Below are positions 16,729-27,566 of a DNA stretch of 64,000 nt, in pieces. Under the pieces are notes generated by a model. The model was not told the DNA's origin, did not search any database, and was given only the letters and a program-made list of their open reading frames with translations. The stretch is from contig MPNQ01000003.1 of NCBI GenBank assembly GCA_002239105.1, positions 62,001 to 126,000 on the forward strand, given 5' to 3'. Each line of letters begins with the position of its first letter. The first letter of the stretch is position 1. This stretch comes from a marine group bacterium Sva0996 bin134. Its GTDB lineage: Bacteria; Actinomycetota; Acidimicrobiia; Acidimicrobiales; Bin134. Both the position numbers and the translations under genes were made by a program.

Positions 16729-17519
16729 GCGATCCGATCCTTAGCTTCGATGACTTGACCGTGCAGTTCGGTGGTGTGCGGGCCTGCGACTCGATCAGCG
16801 GCAGTGTCGAGCGGGGTTCCCTGTTCGCACTCATCGGCCCTAACGGTGCCGGCAAGACCACCTTGGTCAACGCGGTATCCGGCGTCTACAAGCCGCTGCC
16901 CGGCGCCAAAGTTCAATTCCACCCCAACGGCGAACCGATCAAAGATCTGCTTTCCTACCGCCCCTATCAAATTGCCCGGCTGGGCGTGGCCCGGACGTTC
17001 CAGAACCTGGGGCTGTTCATGGGCGAGAACGTGCTCACCAATTTGCTGCTGGGCCGCTACATCCATGAGCACACCCGGCTCATTGAGGGCGGGCTGTTCA
17101 CCCGGCGGGCAGTCAAGCGGGAGTTGGCCGCCCGAGCGGCCATCGAGCGGGTGGTGGACCTGCTGGATTTGGGCGCCTTCAAACGGGAGCCAGTGGGAGA
17201 CCTGCCCTACGGCGTGCAGAAGCGGGTGGAATTCGGCCGAGTGCTGGCCATGGAACCTGAGTTGCTGATGCTGGATGAGCCCATGGCCGGCATGAGCGTG
17301 GACGAAAAGCAGGACATGATCCGCTACATCTATTCCGCCCAGGATGAGCTTGACATGACGGTATTCCTCATCGAGCACGACATGGGCGTGGTGATGTCGA
17401 TTGCCGACCACGTGATGGTGCTGGACTTCGGCCAGAAAATCGCCGAGGGGACTCCCGCAGCGATGCAGCAGGACGAGCGGGTTATCGCTGCCTACCTCGG
17501 CACCGAAGTCGAGGTTTGA
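16725..17519 (+). CDS. livG: ABC transporter ATPase LivG
   Basis: A 264-residue ABC ATPase with Walker A GPNGAGKTT, the LivG landmark VARTFQNLGLF, a family-typical degenerate signature LPYGVQKRVEFGRVL and Walker B LLMLDEPMAGM followed by IEHDMGVVMSIADHVMVLDFG. Loops between Walker A and the signature are longer than in LivF, as expected. The stop codon lies within a small inverted repeat, and the solute-binding gene follows 155 bp later. Confidence 0.92.
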   Translation: MSDPILSFDDLTVQFGGVRACDSISGSVERGSLFALIGPNGAGKTTLVNAVSGVYKPLPGAKVQFHPNGEPIKDLLSYRPYQIARLGVARTFQNLGLFMGENVLTNLLLGRYIHEHTRLIEGGLFTRRAVKRELAARAAIERVVDLLDLGAFKREPVGDLPYGVQKRVEFGRVLAMEPELLMLDEPMAGMSVDEKQDMIRYIYSAQDELDMTVFLIEHDMGVVMSIADHVMVLDFGQKIAEGTPAAMQQDERVIAAYLGTEVEV

Positions 17520-17533
17520 GCCGCCAGCGGCTC
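17518..17533 (+). terminator. Small GC hairpin at the end of livG
   Basis: GAGCCG and CGGCTC form a 6-bp stem around a four-base loop that overlaps the livG stop codon. There is no U-run behind it, so it is at best a weak attenuator or a Rho-dependent pause site between the permease/ATPase genes and the binding-protein gene. Confidence 0.3.
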
Positions 17534-17674
17534 CCAGACTTCGAGATGCTTTTTATCTAGCCTCCTACATTTGGAATTGCACGTATCCGCACCGCGGTAG
17601 CTAGGGTGTCGGCTGGTTCGCGTCTTTCCCAGAGCGCGAACTGTTAAACAACAAATGATGGAGGGGGACCCCAC

Positions 17675-19045
17675 ATGTTGAATCGCTGGCTCAAACTGGC
17701 AGTCGTGGTCTTTGCGTTCGCGCTTATCGCAGCGGCGTGCGGAAACGATGATGACGATACTCCGGCAGCTCCGGAACCGACTGCTGCTCCGACAGAGGCA
17801 CCGGCACCAGAACCAGAGGCCACCGAGGCCCCAGCTCCTGCTGAGGAAGAGGCGCCTGCGGAGATGACGGTGCCCGACAACCCGGACAACGGGGTTACCT
17901 CCGACTCCATCAGGGTCGGCTGGATGGGCGACCTGACCGGGCCAACGGCCTCATCACAGTCATTCAACAGCCACGGCAGCGAGGCCTACTTCGAGTGTGC
18001 CAACCGGGACGGCGGCGCATTGGGGCGGATGTTCGATTATCTCCCCGAGGACGACCAGTTCAACGCCGACAATGCCGCGATCAACTTCACCAAGCTCACC
18101 GAGGACGACAAAGTCATCGCCCTAGTCGGCTTGGGCGGGTCGCATATCAGCACCCAGCTCCAGCCTGACATCGAGACCCTGAACCTGCCGGTGATTGGCC
18201 CACCCCAGACCATCGACATCCAGCTCGAAGGCGACCAGTACTTCAACAACCTGGCCCACTACGGCGACCAGGCTGACCTGGCCGCCGGACACATTGGCGC
18301 CACTGTCGGCGGCATCGAGAACGCCGTGGTCATGGGCATCAGCCTTGAGGTCCCCTCCGGCACCGAGTTCGCCGCTTATGTCGAGCAGTCGGTAATCAAG
18401 GGTGGTGGCACCTACGTCAACACCCTGTATGTGGCGCCGGGCGCCACCGAGGTCACTGCTCAGATGGTTGAGCTGCAATCAGCCATCGACGATCAGGGCG
18501 TGAACTACGTGACCCTCCACGGCTCGCCGGGCGCTGGCCTGGTGGTTATGCAGGGCATGGCCGACGTGGGCATCACCGACGTTCCCATCATCGGCATCCA
18601 CGGCATCGCCGCCAACTCGATCTGGACCGAGGGTCCGCCCGAGGTGAGCGACGAGACCTTTGGAATCCATTCGTTCCTGACCGCGAACAACGACATCGAG
18701 GCTTCGGCCATGATGGAAGAGTGCGCATCGCTGGCTGGCTACGACGGCGAGCACCTCAACTTGAACTTCGCTCACGGCTTCCTCAACGGCTACGTGTTCC
18801 ACCAGGCCGTGGAGCGGGCCGCCGAAACCGGCGAGCTCAGCCGTGAGAGCCTGACCGAGGCCCTCAAGGGCAGCTTCGACACCATGGGCATCACCTGTCC
18901 GATCGACTGGTCGGCCTTCCCGTACCACAGCCAGTGCGGTGCCGCCTTCTCGCTCGACGCTGCCAGCGGCGGCATGCTTGCGGCCAACCCGTTCGCGTTC
19001 TACGCCGACAGCTTCGACGGCGAGTACGGAATCGAGATCGGTTAG
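17675..19045 (+). CDS. ABC transporter substrate-binding lipoprotein (LivK-like)
   Basis: A 456-residue secreted lipoprotein. Residues 1-21 form a signal peptide and IAAAC places the lipid-anchored cysteine at C22. A Pro/Ala/Glu/Thr-rich linker (about 27-65) follows, then a periplasmic-binding-protein type 1 domain with RVGWMGDLTGPTA, LVGLGGSH and a C-terminal FNVQ-free but typical LNGYVFHQAVERAAE helix. Its place after livHMFG makes it the receptor of that importer. The 155-bp upstream gap suggests its own promoter, which would allow the receptor to be made in excess. Confidence 0.9.
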   Translation: MLNRWLKLAVVVFAFALIAAACGNDDDDTPAAPEPTAAPTEAPAPEPEATEAPAPAEEEAPAEMTVPDNPDNGVTSDSIRVGWMGDLTGPTASSQSFNSHGSEAYFECANRDGGALGRMFDYLPEDDQFNADNAAINFTKLTEDDKVIALVGLGGSHISTQLQPDIETLNLPVIGPPQTIDIQLEGDQYFNNLAHYGDQADLAAGHIGATVGGIENAVVMGISLEVPSGTEFAAYVEQSVIKGGGTYVNTLYVAPGATEVTAQMVELQSAIDDQGVNYVTLHGSPGAGLVVMQGMADVGITDVPIIGIHGIAANSIWTEGPPEVSDETFGIHSFLTANNDIEASAMMEECASLAGYDGEHLNLNFAHGFLNGYVFHQAVERAAETGELSRESLTEALKGSFDTMGITCPIDWSAFPYHSQCGAAFSLDAASGGMLAANPFAFYADSFDGEYGIEIG

Positions 19046-19074
19046 CCGAATCGCCTAATCGAAAGGCCCCCACG

Positions 19075-20307
19075 TTGTCGGACTCCAGTTCGGTCGCTGA
19101 AGAATTCACGGCCTATCTGGCCGACAACGTGGGGGCCGACCCCTTTCCGGTCTTCCGCCGGATGCGGGAAGAGGCCCCCGCTTTGTGGGTCGAGCCGCTC
19201 CAGGCCTGGGTGCTGACCCGGTGGGAGGACATCACCTCGATGCTGGAGGACGGTGACAAGTTCGGCCCGCTGATGAACCAGCCGGGCACGTCCAGCATCT
19301 TCGGCCGGGCCATCTTGCAGATGTCGGGCGACGAACACCGCCGCAAAGACGCCATAATCGCCAAGCGCCTACGGGGCCCCCGGTATCTCGGCTCGACCAT
19401 CGAGGACATCGTCTCCGGGCTGGTCCATGAGTACGGCGAGCAGTTGCCGGTGGCCCCCGAGACCGCTGACTTGCGCACCGGGCTGACCGAACCGGTGCCG
19501 CTGGGGGCCATTGCCGAGCTGATGGACATGGGCGAGGCCAGCAACTTCCGGAACTGGTACAACGACATCGTCGCCGCCGGAACCTCGAACGTGACCCGCG
19601 ATCCAGTGGTTCACGCTCAGGGAGAGGCCGCCCGCGACGAGCTCTACGACTTCGTCACCCCGAGCATTGAAGAGCGCCGCACCTGCCCTGGCGACGAGCT
19701 GCTGTCGGACTTGTGCTCGATGGAGTACGAGGGCGAACGGCTGTCCGACGACGAGGTCCGCAGTTTCACCGCATTCTTGCTCTCAGCCGGGATCGAGACC
19801 ACCGACCGAGCGCTGGCCAACCTGGTCAAGCACCTCATCTTGCAGCCCGAGCAGTGGCAGCGCCTCAAGGACAATCCCGAACTGGTCAGCTCCGCGGTCA
19901 CCGAGATCCTCAGGTATCGGCCCCCAGTCCACGTCACCATCCGCATGGCCAAACACGACCTGGCGGTGGACGGCACCACCATCCCCGAGGGCAGCAAGGT
20001 GATGTCGTTTGTGTCCAGCGCCAACCACGACACTGCCCGGTTCGACGACCCCGATGTGTTCGATGTGGGCCGATTCCAGGGCGAGGAGCGCCCTAACTAC
20101 ACCCCGATCGGCCCGGTCCGGGCGTTCGGCGGCGGCCCCCACACCTGCACCGGCTCGCTCTTGGCCAAACTGGAGATGGAGCGCACCCTTGAATACCTGC
20201 TTGACCGGTTCGACCACTTCGAATTCGCCGGCGACGTGCCCCCCGACACCGGCATCGTGCTCCGCTCCCCCACCAGCCTCGACGTAGTCCTCCACCCCGC
20301 CGCCTGA
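19075..20307 (+). CDS. Cytochrome P450
   Basis: A 410-residue soluble bacterial P450. Visible elements are the I-helix SAGIETTDRAL with the Glu-Thr-Thr oxygen-activation motif, EILR (ExxR), and the heme loop FGGGPHTCTGSLLAKLEM with the thiolate cysteine. The start is a TTG at 19075 with GAAAGG nearby; translation signals upstream belong to the 3' part of the transporter gene in another frame. Because it directly follows a Liv-type importer, it may hydroxylate the imported compound, which is inference. Confidence 0.9.
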   Translation: MSDSSSVAEEFTAYLADNVGADPFPVFRRMREEAPALWVEPLQAWVLTRWEDITSMLEDGDKFGPLMNQPGTSSIFGRAILQMSGDEHRRKDAIIAKRLRGPRYLGSTIEDIVSGLVHEYGEQLPVAPETADLRTGLTEPVPLGAIAELMDMGEASNFRNWYNDIVAAGTSNVTRDPVVHAQGEAARDELYDFVTPSIEERRTCPGDELLSDLCSMEYEGERLSDDEVRSFTAFLLSAGIETTDRALANLVKHLILQPEQWQRLKDNPELVSSAVTEILRYRPPVHVTIRMAKHDLAVDGTTIPEGSKVMSFVSSANHDTARFDDPDVFDVGRFQGEERPNYTPIGPVRAFGGGPHTCTGSLLAKLEMERTLEYLLDRFDHFEFAGDVPPDTGIVLRSPTSLDVVLHPAA

Positions 20308-20325
20308 CCGGCAAGCCTGGGCGGT

Positions 20326-21324
20326 CTAGGAGGCGAACACCTCCGGCTCAGATTCAAAGCGCTGCTGGCAGCCGGCGGCGCAGAAGTAGTAGTCGGTGCC
20401 CTCGTGGACGGTGTGGTAGCGGGCATCGGCTACCAGCACGGTCATGCCGCATATGGGGTCGATGGCGTCTTCAGGACGGTCTCCGCTGCCAGAAGCGGTC
20501 TCCGCAGCGAGCTGCCCATCAGCCCGGCGGGCCACTAGGTCGGCCATGACCGCGGCGGCGATCTCCCGGTTGGGAATTCGCCCCAGGTTCATGCCTGCGG
20601 GGGCGTGTATGCGAGCAAGGTCGTTGTCGCCAAACCCTTGGCTGCGTAGGTAGTCGCGCATCGCCTCGGCCCGCTTGGCTGAGGCCACCAGGCCGATGTA
20701 GCCGGCGTCGGTGCCCAGGGCAGCCGCCAGCGCCACATCGTCGTAGTGCCCCTGGGTGGCCACCACCATCGCAGTGGCCTGGTCGATGGTCAGATCGCCC
20801 AGATCAAGGGTGGTTCGCACCAGCTCGGAGTACTCATGGTCGTCGGACTGGCCGCCGTCGTCGATGATCACCGCGTCCCAGCCGATGGCGGTGGCCACTG
20901 CGGCGATGGCGTCCACCGCTGGTGTGCGGCCGATCACCACCACTTGGGGGGCGGGCAGGCTCGGCTCCAGGTAGATCTCCATTGCTCCCTCCGAATCGCA
21001 CGCCATGGCAATTGTGCGCAGCCCGTCGCTTTGATCTCCGGCTTGGCCCTGACCAGGGTCCCGGTGGTGGTCCCGGCCCTCCGAAGGCCCCAAGCACAGC
21101 AGCCGGGGCTCGCCGTGACCCAAGCAGGCCAACGCCTCCACGATCACTGTGGGCTCCGCGCAGGCCCCGCCCAGCCAGCCCCGCACTGCGCCGTCAGGCA
21201 GGATCACCGCCTGCGATCCCTGCTGGCCCGATGACGGCGCCCGACGCCAGATCACCGAGGCCAGCACGAACGGCTGGCGCCGCTGGCGCAATTCAACCGC
21301 CCGAGCCATGACGTCGACGTTCAC
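20326..21324 (-). CDS. XdhC/CoxF-type molybdenum hydroxylase maturation protein fused to a C-terminal YHS domain
   Basis: A 332-residue protein at the end of the coxMSL operon, 15 bp after coxL. The N-terminal XdhC/CoxI domain shows the GSQAVILPDG and RGWLGGAC segments; a Rossmann-like XdhC C-terminal domain follows (VVVIGRTPAVDAIAAVATAIG, VVATQGHYDDVALAAAL). Residues about 285-332 form a YHS domain with DPICGMTV and YFCAAGCQQRFE. XdhC proteins bind molybdenum cofactor and help insert it in sulfurated form; YHS domains are small metal-binding modules, seen for example in copper-transport proteins. CO dehydrogenase form I has a Mo-S-Cu site, so the fusion may couple cofactor and copper delivery. 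That role is inference. Confidence 0.88.
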   Translation of the reverse strand: MNVDVMARAVELRQRRQPFVLASVIWRRAPSSGQQGSQAVILPDGAVRGWLGGACAEPTVIVEALACLGHGEPRLLCLGPSEGRDHHRDPGQGQAGDQSDGLRTIAMACDSEGAMEIYLEPSLPAPQVVVIGRTPAVDAIAAVATAIGWDAVIIDDGGQSDDHEYSELVRTTLDLGDLTIDQATAMVVATQGHYDDVALAAALGTDAGYIGLVASAKRAEAMRDYLRSQGFGDNDLARIHAPAGMNLGRIPNREIAAAVMADLVARRADGQLAAETASGSGDRPEDAIDPICGMTVLVADARYHTVHEGTDYYFCAAGCQQRFESEPEVFAS

Positions 21325-21339
21325 GGCACGAGCACCAAA

Positions 21340-23691
<2,352 letters not shown>

Positions 23692-23700
23692 GATTGCTCC

Positions 23701-24180
23701 TCAGCTTCCGTTGGACGACTCGGCGACCCGGGCGGCCGCCGTTTGGATGGCTTTGACGATGTTGATGTAACCGGTGCACCGGCACAGGTTCCCCGAAATG
23801 GCCCAGCGCACCTCGTCGTCGGATGGGTCGGGGTTCTCGGCGATGAACGATGCGCCCACCAGCATCATTCCCGGTGTGCAGAACCCGCACTGGAGGCCGT
23901 GGTCATCGGTGAACGCCGACTGGATGGGGTGCAGCCCGTCGGCGGTCTTGAGACCCTCCACGGTGGTGACCTCGGCCCCGTCGGCCTGGGCGGCCAGCAC
24001 GGTGCAGGCCTTGACCGGCTTGCCGTCCATGAGCACGGTGCACGCCCCGCAGCTGGTGGTGTCGCAGCCCACATGGGTGCCGGTCAGCCCGACCGTGCGG
24101 CGGATGTGGTCCACCAGCAGAGTGCGGGGCTCCACGTCGCTGGCGTGGTCGGATCCGTTGATGGTGACGGTGATCTCCAT
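23701..24180 (-). CDS. coxS: Aerobic carbon monoxide dehydrogenase small 2Fe-2S subunit (CoxS)
   Basis: A 159-residue iron-sulfur subunit with the plant-type cluster motif [21 protein letters not shown] and the second cluster motif CGFCTPGM plus CRCTGY. Length and order match CoxS. It lies 2 bp after coxM and 9 bp before coxL, so the three subunits are translated from one message. It should relay electrons from the Mo-Cu site to FAD in CoxM. Confidence 0.95.
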   Translation of the reverse strand: MEITVTINGSDHASDVEPRTLLVDHIRRTVGLTGTHVGCDTTSCGACTVLMDGKPVKACTVLAAQADGAEVTTVEGLKTADGLHPIQSAFTDDHGLQCGFCTPGMMLVGASFIAENPDPSDDEVRWAISGNLCRCTGYINIVKAIQTAAARVAESSNGS

Positions 24181-24182
24181 TG

Positions 24183-25046
24183 TCAGCTCCCCTCGGCCTG
24201 TTGGGCGGCGGCGGCCAGCCCCCGCTTGGTGTAAGTGCGGACCACCTGGCGTTTCCAGGCGGCGGTACCCCGGACATCGTCACGGGGCTCAGCGGCTGCC
24301 GCGGCCAGCTCGGCGGCCTCGGCGAACAGCTCGTCTGAGGGCTGTTGGCCCACCAGCAGAGCTTCGGCGTCGGCCACCTTGGTGTTGATCGGGTTCACCG
24401 AGGTGAGGGCCAGCCCGGCACCGGAGATGGCGCCGGAATCGTCCAACTCCAAGTGCGAGGCCACCGCCACGGTGGCGTAGTCGCCGATCTTGCGCTCCAA
24501 CTTGAGGTAGGTCCCACCTGATCGGCCCGATGGAACGGGGATGCGGAGCCCTACCACCAGCTCGTCTTCGCCCAGCGTGGAGGTGAACGCCCCGTCAATG
24601 AAGTCAGCAATGGAAATAGACCGCTCGCCATTGGGCCCCTGGGCCACCACGTCGGCCCCGGTGGCCAACAGCACCGAGTTCCAATCTCCCTCCGGGTCGC
24701 AGTGGGCCACCGAGCCGCACATGGTCCCCCGGTTGCGCACCAGGGGATCAGCCACCCATGGGGCCGCGGAGGCAATGGCCCCGAAAGTGGCGTCGGAGGC
24801 CACCACATCAGCGTGGCGAACCAGCGCCCCAACGTGGAGGTGCCCGTTGTCCCTCTCAATGGCGTCCAGCCCGGCGATGCGGTTGATGTCAATCAGCGTG
24901 TCGGGGAACGCCACCCGCATCTTCATCATGGGGATGAGGCTCTGGCCCCCGGCAAGGAACCGGCCCCCCTCCCCCGCGGCTGCCTTGGCCTCCACCGCTT
25001 CCCCAACGGTCTGGGCCACGACTAGGTCGAATCGTGAAGGGAACAC
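24183..25046 (-). CDS. coxM: Aerobic carbon monoxide dehydrogenase FAD-binding subunit (CoxM)
   Basis: A 287-residue FAD subunit. GTG at 25046 is chosen because GGGGAGGAGGG stands just upstream and the CoxM fold begins at [13 protein letters not shown]; a TTG 24 bp further up is in frame but poorly placed. FAD-binding motifs are [15 protein letters not shown] and [15 protein letters not shown]. The C-terminal CO_deh_flav_C domain ends with [16 protein letters not shown]. First gene of coxMSL-xdhC. The region upstream (25047-25147) originally lay between a NYN-domain gene and coxM before the island at 25174-30302 entered. Confidence 0.95.
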   Translation of the reverse strand: MFPSRFDLVVAQTVGEAVEAKAAAGEGGRFLAGGQSLIPMMKMRVAFPDTLIDINRIAGLDAIERDNGHLHVGALVRHADVVASDATFGAIASAAPWVADPLVRNRGTMCGSVAHCDPEGDWNSVLLATGADVVAQGPNGERSISIADFIDGAFTSTLGEDELVVGLRIPVPSGRSGGTYLKLERKIGDYATVAVASHLELDDSGAISGAGLALTSVNPINTKVADAEALLVGQQPSDELFAEAAELAAAAAEPRDDVRGTAAWKRQVVRTYTKRGLAAAAQQAEGS

Positions 25047-25089
25047 CAGCCCTCCTCCCCTGGACTTCAAATGCTCCCGCCACCCTACC

Positions 25090-25114
25090 CCTCAGCCAAA
25101 ACCCCCCGCTGAGG
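25090..25114. terminator. Inverted repeat upstream of coxM
   Basis: CCTCAGC and GCTGAGG form a 7-bp stem with an 11-base loop rich in C. A second hairpin, CTTGGG/CCCAAG at 25131-25147, lies beside it and overlaps the stop codon of the relic NYN 3' end. No T-run follows either. They may end transcription of the former NYN gene before coxM. Confidence 0.35.
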
Positions 25115-25147
25115 AAGTGAACGAGTTCATCTTGGGTTCACCCCAAG

Positions 25148-25179
25148 CGGCGATCCAACCGGTCGCGAAAGGCCCGGGC
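25148..25179 (-). repeat. Left direct repeat (attL-like): relic 3' end of the NYN gene
   Basis: Bases 25148-25173 are identical over 26 bp to 30277-30302, and five of the next six also agree. Read on the minus strand in the NYN frame it encodes ARAFRDRLDRRLG followed by TGA, almost the same as the end of the intact NYN gene (GARAFRDRLDRRLR). It is therefore the original 3' end of that gene, separated from its body by the inserted island. Confidence 0.85.
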
Positions 25180-25247
25180 ACCTACTCAACAAATCGTTTA
25201 CCAAACGAGCCTTCTCCCTGGCTATCCTCATCACGCGCTCCCCCTAC

Positions 25248-25643
25248 ATGCAATCGATCAAAGCCGACTACATGACAGCCCACAAACCAGAACATGGCGA
25301 CTGGTTCATCGTGCCGGACAGGTTCAGCGGCATTCCAGTACGCAAGAATCCAGACAAAGCCCATCCCTGCTTGGTCATTTCTTTAGCAGGTGTACGCGTA
25401 TCAGTGCTTTCACGGACAACTAGACCGAGAGCTAAGGGAGAACCGCATCCCCCTCACAATGGAGCCTGTGGATCGCAAACGTGCCAATTGGACAGACGAG
25501 GCACTATACGCATGGACCTCCTTTCGGTGGACAGCTCCCGATTATCTGAGTATTCCTGCCTAGAGCCAAATGACGACATCATTGAGTGGGCAATGAGTCT
25601 CGATGTACCTCCTAGGGGTAACAGGAGACGAGGCCGACGATGA
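25248..25643 (+). CDS. PemK/MazF-like small protein, first gene of the island operon
   Basis: A 131-residue protein (or 123 from an internal ATG at 25272). GDWFIVPDRFSG near the N-terminus and HPCLVISLAGVRVSVLSRTT in the middle have the look of the SH3-like barrel of PemK/MazF, and RRGTIRMDLLSVD resembles its later strands. The resemblance is weak, and the C-terminus is Arg-rich (RGNRRRGRR). If correct it could be an endoribonuclease toxin or a nucleic-acid-binding module. Its TGA overlaps the ATG of the next gene (ATGA), so translation is coupled. Confidence 0.5.
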   Translation: MQSIKADYMTAHKPEHGDWFIVPDRFSGIPVRKNPDKAHPCLVISLAGVRVSVLSRTTRPRAKGEPHPPHNGACGSQTCQLDRRGTIRMDLLSVDSSRLSEYSCLEPNDDIIEWAMSLDVPPRGNRRRGRR

Positions 25644-26605
25644 GCGATCAAGCGCTGGAGTTCCTCATTGCTGAGACCGCCGATCATCGGATCGGCCGAC
25701 TATGGCTGGAAGAGATTCGTTCTGCTTGTACCGAGGTAACGCGAAGGTTCGATCCAGCGGTCTACGCCATAGCCGAGCCTGTGTGGAGCGAAGGAGAAAT
25801 CGATGAGCTGGTCCAAGACGTCACGACCGAACAACTGCTCAACCAAGGACAGCTTGACTATGCATTAGATGTCGCCCAGTCCATCGACGATGTGCGGCGC
25901 CTACTGCGGTTTTGGACTCGTCGAGAACTCGCAAGGAGGCGTCGAAGAACGGTGGTGGATCGTCTGATCAGTCGGCTGATCGTCTTCCTGGAGAGTGCGA
26001 GCTACGAAGCGATCCCCGGCACAGCACCGGCCAGATATCGCCCGGTCGGGTCTACAGTCGATGTTCAACCACCTTCTGATCAGGACATCAACCGAGCAGC
26101 GGCTTCTATACGCCTACTACCGACCACGCGGGCAACCGGGGATCGAGCATCTCCCGTTTTCCGCTCGGATGTCCTAACCTCAATCGCCCACCAGTGCTTC
26201 CAAGCGACGGGCAGCAGCCTGTCGATCAACGATTTCGGCCGAATCTTGCGGGAGGCTTTGACATCTTGGCTTCCTGAATTCCTTGAACTAGGTGAGGAAC
26301 AAGATTGGATTGCCGAACAGAGCAGTATCGAGATTGAATCGGAAGACACTGTGGACACACTCATGGAAGCGATACCGCACACTGACCAGGCGATCCTCTA
26401 CGCGAAGCTATCGGGTACGTCAGATTCTGCCTTGGCTGCCCAACTCGGGGTCAGCAGGCCCACAGCAGCCAAAAGGAAGACTGAGGCCTTCGATCGGCTT
26501 CGTGACACACTGGCTTCTGAAATGGGCGACCAGACTCCTGAACAAACCTCCTCACTCGCCCAACTCTTCTATTTGCGGCTCTGCCAGGCTGTGAGCGATG
26601 AATAG
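25640..26605 (+). CDS. Sigma-factor-like protein with C-terminal region 4 HTH
   Basis: A 321-residue protein. Residues about 250-290 (LSGTSDSALAAQLGVSRPTAAKRK followed by RLRDTL) form a sigma-70 region 4-type helix-turn-helix. A basic helical segment at 84-112 (RRLLRFWTRRELARRRRR) could be a region 2-like core-polymerase-binding helix. The middle, residues 120-245, does not resemble standard sigma factors. It starts in the stop codon of the PemK-like gene and overlaps the next gene by 8 bp. It may switch on the island's own genes or act on RNA polymerase as an effector; both are inference. Confidence 0.6.
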   Translation: MSDQALEFLIAETADHRIGRLWLEEIRSACTEVTRRFDPAVYAIAEPVWSEGEIDELVQDVTTEQLLNQGQLDYALDVAQSIDDVRRLLRFWTRRELARRRRRTVVDRLISRLIVFLESASYEAIPGTAPARYRPVGSTVDVQPPSDQDINRAAASIRLLPTTRATGDRASPVFRSDVLTSIAHQCFQATGSSLSINDFGRILREALTSWLPEFLELGEEQDWIAEQSSIEIESEDTVDTLMEAIPHTDQAILYAKLSGTSDSALAAQLGVSRPTAAKRKTEAFDRLRDTLASEMGDQTPEQTSSLAQLFYLRLCQAVSDE

Positions 26606-27566
26606 CCCATCCGCCTTGCCAGCATGGCTTCTTGACACGTTGAGCCAGCGCCGTAGCCAGGCCGATGCTCAGTATCGGGAAGAGGAACCCATTGAAGTGT
26701 TGCCAGGTGATGTTCTCGTGGTCGGCCCCTTTGATGACTACAGCGCAGGAGGAAGTCTCCTGATTGCGGTGGATTCAGAAAATGGATGGTTCAAGGGCAT
26801 GCTGGCGAATGCTCAAACAGAGCTAGCCACCGAGGTAGATGCGATACTCCCACCAGCCTCAACTGGGTTGGGATACGAGATCACTGCACACACCCGTTTC
26901 CACGGTCCCTTGTGGACTGTGCAAGTGCGGCGCCGCGTCGGCGCAATTGAGATGTCCACTCTCGAACAACTAGAAAAACTTGCATGGAGGGATGAGCCAA
27001 GCGGTGTAACTCTGCGTCGTGGACAGCCGCTACAACCCGAAGGCCTTGACCCAAGATTTCCTGTCCTCCGGGCACTATCACTAGAGTTCGACCTTCTAAC
27101 CGATAATTTCCGCCGCCGCTGTCACGATTTGATGCCTGTTTTGGACCCACTTGTTGGGGAATTAGACACTTTGAACGAACTACTCTGCGAGTCAGGGTGG
27201 GAAGATCAAATCAAAGCAGCATCTATATCAGCTGAGTTCAACAATCGATTCTTGGATACGTACCCACAGCTTTCACCAGATCAGCAACGCGCCGTTCAAT
27301 TGATAGCAGAACACACACAGCGAGGGCGATCATCTAGGCAATCGGTCTTGAAGGAGGATTTAGATATTCCCGGACATAAAGACAAAGGGGCGCTAGTTGT
27401 CGGCATTGGACAAGTTCAAGGGATATTGCCGTTTCTGGAGGTGCTTACTCATCCCGAATGTTGGGAACGAAAGATCCCAGCAAGTGCGTACGCAGATATA
27501 GATTCAGAACGAGTACTAATTGGCTTCACTTCACTAGGTGACAAATCCATGCAGAAGATGGCATAA
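26598..27566 (+). CDS. Unknown protein of the island operon
   Basis: A 322-residue soluble protein with no membrane segment or signal peptide. The first 110 residues are beta-rich (PGDVLVVGPFDDYSAGG, SLLIAVDSENGWFKGML), followed by a helical middle with WEDQIKAASISAEFNN and a C-terminal segment GALVVGIGQVQGILPFLEVLTH. I do not recognise a family or catalytic motif. Its start overlaps the sigma-like gene by 8 bp and its stop overlaps the ATPase start by one base (TAATG), so all four genes are one translationally coupled unit. Base use becomes AT-richer through its second half. Confidence 0.6.
   Translation: MNSPSALPAWLLDTLSQRRSQADAQYREEEPIEVLPGDVLVVGPFDDYSAGGSLLIAVDSENGWFKGMLANAQTELATEVDAILPPASTGLGYEITAHTRFHGPLWTVQVRRRVGAIEMSTLEQLEKLAWRDEPSGVTLRRGQPLQPEGLDPRFPVLRALSLEFDLLTDNFRRRCHDLMPVLDPLVGELDTLNELLCESGWEDQIKAASISAEFNNRFLDTYPQLSPDQQRAVQLIAEHTQRGRSSRQSVLKEDLDIPGHKDKGALVVGIGQVQGILPFLEVLTHPECWERKIPASAYADIDSERVLIGFTSLGDKSMQKMA

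Noticed and set aside
17770..17870. Repetitive CCAGAACC-like sequence
   Set aside because: It encodes the Pro/Ala/Glu linker after the lipobox of the binding lipoprotein.
25090..25147. Hairpins near coxM as the island's left end by themselves
   Set aside because: They lie outside the 26-bp repeat on the host side, so they belong to the original NYN-coxM intergenic region.
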